Assembly: GCA_030672445.1 (NCBI GenBank)
Contig: DAOVGK010000066.1
Coordinates: forward strand, 1-20,685
DNA from: Candidatus Aerophobota bacterium
GTDB lineage: Bacteria; Aerophobota; Aerophobia; Aerophobales; AE-B3A
DNA: 20,685 nucleotides
Direction of reading: 5' to 3'
In this document: positions 16,587 through 20,685 of the stretch, one piece after another
How positions within the stretch are numbered: the first letter of the stretch is position 1
How the letters are laid out: every line of letters starts with the position of its first letter
Notes under the pieces: model-generated
What the model was told of the DNA's origin: nothing
Databases searched by the model: none
What the model saw: the letters and a program-made list of their open reading frames with translations, nothing else
Program-made: the position numbers and the translations under genes

Positions 16587-17726
16587 TCATTCCTTAAGAA
16601 TTTTGTTAGCGATTATACCCCTTTGGATCTCTGAAGTTCCCTCAATGATCTCAAAAAGTTTGGCCTCCCGCATATAGCGCTCAACAGGATAATCCTTAGT
16701 GTAACCATAACCTCCCAGAATCTGGACTGCTTTGGTAGTTACCTTCATAGCTACCTCCGAGGCGTATAGTTTGCCCATAGAAGCAACTTTTTCAAAAGGT
16801 TTTCCTTGATCAAGAAGCCAGGCAGCTCGATAAAGAAGGTACTTGGCAGCCTCTATCTCGGTAGCCATATCAGCTAAAGTATGCTGAATAGCCTGAAAAC
16901 GGGAGATAGATCTCCCAAACTGCACCCTCTGCTTAGAATATTCTTTAGCTTCCTCAAAGGCAGCCTCTGCCACTCCCAAAGCTCCGATCCCCACTCCAAT
17001 TCTTCCGGCAGCGAAGGTCTGCATTGCTACCCGGAAGCCCCTTTTCTCTTTGGATAAAAGGTTCTCTTTGGGAACTCTGCAATCATGGAAAATCAACTCC
17101 ACGTTGGGCAAGGCACTCAGTCCCATCTTTTCAAAGTGCTGTCCGAAGCTAAAACCAGGTGTTCCTTTTTCCAAGATGAAGGCAGTCAGCCCCCGTGGTC
17201 CCAGACTCCGATCCACAGTGGTAATTACAATATATGTATGAGCTACTTCCCCGTTAGTAATAAAAATCTTACTGCCATTGAGAGTATAATGATCCCCTTC
17301 TTTTTTGGCGGTAGTCTGAACGTTTCCCGCATCTGAACCTGCCTCTGGTTCTGTCAAAGCAAAAGCACCCAGGGCCTCTCCCCTAGCCAGGGGGGGAAGA
17401 AATTTCCTCTTTTGATCTTCTGTACCAAATACCATGAGAGGATAGGTGCAGAGCAGGTTAGCTCCGAAAATTAAGCCAGTAGTGGCGCAGGCCTTAGAAA
17501 TCTTCTCTGAGATCAGAGCCCAGGTGAGGTAATCCATTCCCAGTCCACCATATTCCCTGGGAAGGGTAACCCCGAATAGATCTAGCTCAGCCAATTTCTT
17601 TATGTTTTTGCTGGGGAACTCTCCTTTTTTAGATATCTCATCAGCACGAGGAGCAAATTCGGCCTGGCTAACCTCCTCTACCAATTTCAGAATTATCTTT
17701 TGATCATCGCTTAGACCAAAATCCAT
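16587..17726 (-). CDS. Acyl-CoA dehydrogenase (short/medium-chain type)
   Basis: 379 residues, typical of soluble ACADs such as butyryl-CoA dehydrogenase. FAD-dependent alpha,beta-desaturation of an acyl-CoA, or the reverse enoyl-CoA reduction in anaerobes, passes electrons to ETF. Motifs: [12 protein letters not shown] (123-134), ITNGE (156-160), [12 protein letters not shown] (267-278, FAD-binding Arg), QILGGYGY (335-342), and the C-terminal [13 protein letters not shown] (357-369) with Glu362 in the catalytic-base position. A good ribosome site (GGAAGGAA at 17733-17740, minus strand) stands 6 bases before the ATG. It is the first gene of the acd-etfB-etfA-endoQ run. Chain length preference cannot be fixed; glutaryl-, isovaleryl- or butyryl-CoA are all possible. 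Confidence 0.93.
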   Translation of the reverse strand: MDFGLSDDQKIILKLVEEVSQAEFAPRADEISKKGEFPSKNIKKLAELDLFGVTLPREYGGLGMDYLTWALISEKISKACATTGLIFGANLLCTYPLMVFGTEDQKRKFLPPLARGEALGAFALTEPEAGSDAGNVQTTAKKEGDHYTLNGSKIFITNGEVAHTYIVITTVDRSLGPRGLTAFILEKGTPGFSFGQHFEKMGLSALPNVELIFHDCRVPKENLLSKEKRGFRVAMQTFAAGRIGVGIGALGVAEAAFEEAKEYSKQRVQFGRSISRFQAIQHTLADMATEIEAAKYLLYRAAWLLDQGKPFEKVASMGKLYASEVAMKVTTKAVQILGGYGYTKDYPVERYMREAKLFEIIEGTSEIQRGIIANKILKE

Positions 17727-17758
17727 TTACTTTTCCTTCCGTTTTTCACTAATGTACC

Positions 17759-17960
17759 CTGTCAAGTTAATTAGGACGCAGATTTTCGCAGATCTATGTC
17801 CAAAAAGAAATTTCTATAACTTCTGGCTCAAAACTAAAGTTTAGTGAAAATCCAATTTCTGAAAATTTTAATGATTCTTTAGTTAGCTTTTTATACTTAA
17901 ATGTTCAATAATCTGCATTCATCTGCGTCCAAAAAGGAAATTCCTATACTGTCAAGTTGA
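17759..17960. repeat. About 200 bp repeat-bounded element, non-coding gap 17727-18083
   Basis: The 357 bp between acd and the GTPase remnant has no credible gene. It holds an ordered set of repeats. CTGTCAAGTT occurs at 17759-17768 and again at 17949-17958 in the same orientation. Inside these, GGACGCAGAT-type arms at 17774-17793 and 17911-17930 are inverted at 16 of 20 positions. Each arm is followed by similar sequence: TCCAAAAAGAAATTTCTATA near 17799-17818 and a close copy at 17929-17948. A 13-base palindrome ACTAAAGTTTAGT is at 17833-17845. Outer direct repeats around inner inverted arms suggest a small non-autonomous mobile element or a degraded repeat unit. The 17961-18083 remainder shows nothing recognisable. 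Confidence 0.6.
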
Positions 17961-18083
17961 CTATTAATGGTTTAATATACCTGTGGTAGGTGACTTGTCA
18001 AGGATTTAGAGAAGAGGGAGGGTTACGGATTTTGGCAGAGGAAGAGGGGAAACGAGAGAGAATGATTGGCTTGCCTGGCTACC

Positions 18084-18491
18084 TCACACATGAAACTCTA
18101 CAATATCACCGTCTTGCAAAGGATGATCACGATCGACTTGTTGACCATCAAATTTGCTCGAGCCCCACATACGAACATATCTAAGATTATGAGCGAAATC
18201 CTTGTGAATGGCTTTAGCGGCGTCGAAGACTATACTTCCCTTTTTAAGAACAACAGGATCTTTAAGATCGGCTGGCTTTCCAGGCTCTTTAGTGTATACT
18301 CGAATGATATTTAAGGCCTGGTAAATTTCTTTTTTGAGTTTTACCCAACCACCGGAACTCTTGTTAGATATGGAAATAATGGGAAATTTGTCAGAATATA
18401 GATCTTTCAATGCCTCCAGACACCCTTCAGCTTCCTCAAGATCGCTTTTATTTCCCAGGATTATAGTCTTCTTATAAGCATCCTTCCCCAA
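18084..18491 (-). pseudogene. 3' remnant of a DRG-family GTPase (G4 motif plus TGS domain)
   Basis: 135 codons matching only the end of DRG/Obg-related GTPases. The G4 motif NKSD is at residues 14-17, a G5-like ISNKSSGG near 40-47, then the linking segment IIRVYTKEPGKPADLKDPVVL (62-82) and a complete TGS domain finishing KFDGQQVDRDHPLQDGDIVEFH. DRG proteins are about 360-370 residues. The first 220 or so, with the P-loop, switch regions and inserted helical domain, are missing. The only available start is TTG at 18489-18491, with an in-frame TAG at 18498-18500 and no DRG-like sequence beyond in any frame. The promoter of the divergent regulator begins about 40 bp away. The 3' end looks intact and uninterrupted, so loss of the 5' part may be recent. 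A stand-alone TGS protein is possible but less likely. Confidence 0.75.
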
Positions 18492-18530
18492 AAGGAACTA
18501 CTTTCAATTTTTCGGACAAGAAGGGGGGAC

Positions 18531-18558
18531 TTGACTTTTTAGGTACTTGTTATATAAT
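18531..18558 (+). promoter_or_regulatory. Sigma70-type promoter of the gntR-family gene
   Basis: TTGACT at 18531-18536 and TATAAT at 18553-18558 with a 16-base spacer are near-consensus -35 and -10 boxes. The expected transcription start is around 18564-18566, only about 12-14 bases before the ATG, so the leader would be very short or nearly absent. No other promoter of this quality was found in the window. Confidence 0.75.
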
Positions 18559-18562
18559 TATT

Positions 18563-18573
18563 TTGTAAGACAA
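18563..18573. promoter_or_regulatory. Putative FadR-subfamily operator
   Basis: TTGTAAGACAA fits the FadR-subfamily half-site pattern TNGTNNNACNA exactly, with TTGT and ACAA arms around a 3-base centre. It lies over the predicted transcription start and ends 4 bases before the ATG of a FadR-type regulator, an ideal place for autorepression. It is a short pattern, so chance is possible, but position and family match together are persuasive. Confidence 0.55.
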
Positions 18574-18577
18574 GAAT

Positions 18578-19321
18578 ATGAGAAGACAAATGAAGAAGAA
18601 GCCATTTGTTAAAGTTAAAGTCCAAAAGATATACGTCCAGATTATCCGTCAAATTGAGGATTTAATCGAACGAGGTGTCCTCAGAGCAGGGGATAAATTA
18701 CCTACAGAGCCAGTCTTAGCGAAACAACTAGGTACCAGTCGACCTCCCTTAAGAGAAGCGCTGAGTGCCTTAGAGATGTTGGGCGTAATTGAGAGAAGGG
18801 GCCGCACGGGTAACTTTGTAAAAGCTAATATAAATACTCTTCGCTATAAACGTCAGCTTAGGGAACTCAGGAAGGATGTTTCGCCCTATGAGACATTAGA
18901 AGCACGGAAGATCGTAGAACCGGAAATTGTAGGTACAGCTGCTGAAACGGCGACCAAAAAGGATATAGAAACTACTAAGAAGGCCTTTCAAGAAATGAAA
19001 GAAAAGATCGAAAAGCTTAATTCTTCTTTGACATTGGAAGACATTATTAGCTCTGACATAAAGTTCCATCTTTGTATTGCTGAAGCAACCCATAACAGTG
19101 TTCTCATAGAAACGGTAGGATATATGGTAGCTGGCTTAAGGGAAAAGCTCTGGAGCGAGATGAAGTTACATACTACAGATTTCAGAAAAAGATCCCAGAA
19201 ACTTCTATTAGAACATAAAGAAATCCTCGATGCTCTGATAAAAAAAGATGGACCTGTGGCCCGCAAGAAAATGTACGAACACTTAGATATAGCTGAGCGG
19301 GAGATGTTCGGAACCTCGTAA
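18578..19321 (+). CDS. GntR-family transcriptional regulator, FadR subfamily (FCD domain)
   Basis: 247 residues, normal for FadR-type GntR regulators. The winged helix-turn-helix spans about 13-82, with LRAGDKLPTEPVLAKQLGTS, RPPLREALSALEMLGVIERR and a wing GRTGNFV. The all-helical FCD ligand domain spans about 100-240. Its metal/effector residues are visible as Asp160 and His164 (SSDIKFHLCIAEATHN), His213 (LEHKEIL) and His235 (YEHLDIAE). Such domains bind organic or sugar acids. It starts with ATG at 18578; a second ATG four codons later is possible. A strong promoter and matching operator lie just upstream. It precedes an oxidoreductase gene on the same strand by about 150 bp, suggesting local control of a sugar or sugar-acid pathway. 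The effector is unknown. Confidence 0.93.
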   Translation: MRRQMKKKPFVKVKVQKIYVQIIRQIEDLIERGVLRAGDKLPTEPVLAKQLGTSRPPLREALSALEMLGVIERRGRTGNFVKANINTLRYKRQLRELRKDVSPYETLEARKIVEPEIVGTAAETATKKDIETTKKAFQEMKEKIEKLNSSLTLEDIISSDIKFHLCIAEATHNSVLIETVGYMVAGLREKLWSEMKLHTTDFRKRSQKLLLEHKEILDALIKKDGPVARKKMYEHLDIAEREMFGTS

Positions 19322-19417
19322 GGGACAGGAGCGCTCGCATATCTATGGGGCTAAATATAATAAGAAAGAAGTAGGAACCATTAAAATAGGATAAAGATAA
19401 GCAGAAATTTGATAAAA

Positions 19418-19444
19418 TTGATTCTTTTCATTTACCGATTATAC
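19418..19444 (+). promoter_or_regulatory. Weak candidate promoter before the oxidoreductase
   Basis: In the 138-147 bp gap after the regulator, TTGATT (19418-19423) and TTATAC (19439-19444) are spaced by 15 bases, a suboptimal sigma70-like arrangement. An alternative TATAAT at 19356-19361 lacks a -35 partner. An 8-base palindrome GAGCGCTC is at 19329-19336. No FadR-type operator pattern was found here. Confidence 0.2.
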
Positions 19445-19468
19445 GGCAATGCGGGATAAGTGCTCAAC

Positions 19469-20611
19469 ATGAAAGAAAAGGTCAGAATAGCGCTAATTGG
19501 TTTGGGAGGAATGGGTCAGGGACATATAGTCAGAATCAAGGATATTCCTGAGGTAGAACTTACTGCTGTTTCAGATATTGACCCTGAGTTAACAAAAAAG
19601 AGTTCTGACGAAAATAAAGTCCCCGGTTTTGCCGACTATAAAAAGCTTCTGGCAAGTACCCTGATTGATGCAGTTCTCATCGCTACTCCTCATTATTTTC
19701 ATCCTGAAATTGGCATAGCAGCAATGGAAGCGGGGATTCACTGTCTTTCCGAGAAGCCGATTGCTGTTTCTGTAGATGCGGCAGATAAGTTCGTGGAAGC
19801 AGCCCGTAAAAATAAAAGAGTTTTTGCAGTGATGTATCAGTACAGGACCTTACCTGAAGTGAGGTTAGCCAGAAAGATCATCAAAAGTGGAAGACTGGGA
19901 CAAATAAGGCGAACCTGTATGATTGAGCCAAATTACCGGACTCAGGCTTATTATGATAGTGCCGGCTGGCGAGCTACCTGGAAGGGGGAAGGAGGCGGAG
20001 TGCTTATAAATCAAGCTCCTCATGGAATTGACCTATTTCTCGTTTTGGGTGGTCTACCCAGTAGAGTCACTGCCAGAGAACACACTCGACTTCATAGGAT
20101 TGAGGTTGAGGACGAAGCTGCTGCTTTGTTAGAATACCCTAATAAAGCCTGGGGTTATTACTATACCAGTACCAATGAGGTTCCAGTTGGAGTTTTTATG
20201 GAAATTTCTGGTGATAAGGGAAAGTTAGTTTATCAGAATGGTTTACTCAAGCTTTACTCTCTGAAGAGTCCAATTCCAGAGTTTACTTTTTCTTCCAGAG
20301 AAATGTGGGCAAGTCCAGAGGTAATAGAAGAGGAGTTGGAACTTCCTCAATGCGAGACCGGGCATAAGGAAATTATAGGGAACTTCTGTCGTTCTATTCT
20401 CTTTGGGGAAAAGTTAATTGCTCCGGGAGAAGAAGGCATCTGGACTGTTGAGTTCTTTAACGCTCTTATCCTTTCCGGAAAAAAGAATGAACCAGTTGAT
20501 ATTCCGGTTAACCGAGGAGAGTATGAAGATCTTTTGCAAAGCTTAAAGAAAATTTCTGGAGAGAAAAAAGTAAAAAAGATAAAAAGAGTTACAGATCCTC
20601 GTTATCTTTAA
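19469..20611 (+). CDS. Gfo/Idh/MocA-family NAD(P)-dependent oxidoreductase
   Basis: 380 residues, typical of the family, which oxidises or reduces sugars, cyclitols and their derivatives. The N-terminal Rossmann fold opens with IALIGLGGMGQGH (nucleotide loop GLGGMG at 11-16) and has the acidic strand end VSDID (34-38). The catalytic signature SEKPIAV (94-100) provides Lys96. The C-terminal substrate domain includes GGGVLINQAPHGIDLF (175-190), with His185 and Asp188. Asn replaces the first Asp seen in many relatives, a known variation. There is no signal peptide, so it is cytoplasmic. The ATG at 19469 was preferred; a GTG three codons earlier has too little room after the GGGA at 19453-19456. 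It follows the GntR regulator. Substrate cannot be inferred. Confidence 0.92.
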   Translation: MKEKVRIALIGLGGMGQGHIVRIKDIPEVELTAVSDIDPELTKKSSDENKVPGFADYKKLLASTLIDAVLIATPHYFHPEIGIAAMEAGIHCLSEKPIAVSVDAADKFVEAARKNKRVFAVMYQYRTLPEVRLARKIIKSGRLGQIRRTCMIEPNYRTQAYYDSAGWRATWKGEGGGVLINQAPHGIDLFLVLGGLPSRVTAREHTRLHRIEVEDEAAALLEYPNKAWGYYYTSTNEVPVGVFMEISGDKGKLVYQNGLLKLYSLKSPIPEFTFSSREMWASPEVIEEELELPQCETGHKEIIGNFCRSILFGEKLIAPGEEGIWTVEFFNALILSGKKNEPVDIPVNRGEYEDLLQSLKKISGEKKVKKIKRVTDPRYL

Positions 20612-20685
20612 ATGGGAATTAGGTATCTGAAGTGTTCAGCTCTTTTGGTTAAGGGAAGAAAAGGAAGAAAGAGGACAGAGGCAGT
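20612..20685 (+). CDS. Possible 5' end of the next gene, cut by the window edge
   Basis: An ATG directly abuts the oxidoreductase stop (TAAATG) and the frame stays open for the remaining 24 codons, beginning MGIRYLKCSALLVKGRK and rich in Lys/Arg. There is no recognisable family and no clear ribosome site beyond the preceding coding sequence. It may be non-coding. Confidence 0.2.
   Translation, partial: MGIRYLKCSALLVKGRKGRKRTEA

Noticed and set aside
17759..17770. TTGACA (minus strand) as a -35 box for acd
   Set aside because: No acceptable -10 at 15-19 bases, and the hexamer belongs to a direct repeat present twice.
18066..18314. Plus-strand open frames across the GTPase remnant
   Set aside because: They lie opposite clear TGS-domain coding sequence and look like nothing known.
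19460..19468. GTG start for the oxidoreductase
   Set aside because: Only three bases separate it from the nearest purine-rich site; the ATG at 19469 starts directly before the Rossmann strand.
1..20685. CRISPR array, tRNA or rRNA genes
   Set aside because: No regularly spaced repeats and no cloverleaf or rRNA-like sequence was recognised on reading; a tool-based scan was not possible.

Overview
The window looks like a chromosomal segment of a deep-branching, probably uncultured bacterium of moderate to low GC. It is bacterial rather than archaeal: it has bacterial-type prolyl-tRNA synthetase with an editing insertion, NusA, IF2, TruB, bifunctional RibF and type III pantothenate kinase. A predicted signal peptide followed by a PorV/PorQ-like outer-membrane barrel suggests a two-membrane cell. 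Some content is more familiar from archaea (an endonuclease Q-type PHP nuclease, GTP-dependent PEPCK, a DRG-type TGS fragment). Candidate phyla such as Aerophobota or Omnitrophota would fit, but that is a guess from gene content only.

Layout. From the left edge to about 13.1 kb there is one long minus-strand cluster, read right to left: proS, nusA, infB, a ylxP-like gene, truB, ribF, pckG, birA, coaX, a GT28-type lipid glycosyltransferase, and a signal-peptide protein joining a beta-barrel to an alpha/beta hydrolase. Most junctions overlap or lie within 20 bp. The exceptions are a 53 bp gap before the glycosyltransferase and a 118 bp gap before truB that holds a 77 bp perfect-armed hairpin. 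The cluster resembles the classic nusA-infB translation operon but lacks rimP, ylxR, rbfA and nrnA. It continues into cofactor genes (FMN/FAD, biotin attachment, CoA) and then envelope genes.

A second minus-strand unit (about 13.35-17.73 kb) reads acyl-CoA dehydrogenase, etfB, ferredoxin-fused etfA, endoQ. The first three form an acyl-CoA oxidation/reduction module, possibly electron-bifurcating. The EndoQ homologue ends in QLDLF, which matches the bacterial sliding-clamp-binding pentapeptide. The two minus-strand units are separated by about 200 bp holding an imperfect inverted repeat.

From 17.73 to 18.58 kb is a scarred region. It holds a roughly 200 bp repeat-bounded element and the 3' remnant of a DRG-type GTPase. 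A well-formed sigma70 promoter and a FadR-type operator then drive a plus-strand GntR/FCD regulator gene. A Gfo/Idh/MocA-family oxidoreductase gene follows, most simply a regulated sugar or sugar-acid catabolic locus that continues beyond the right edge.

Most genes are ordinary housekeeping genes. The strongest candidates for something undescribed are the barrel-hydrolase fusion with a cysteine in the nucleophile elbow and the EndoQ with a bacterial clamp motif.
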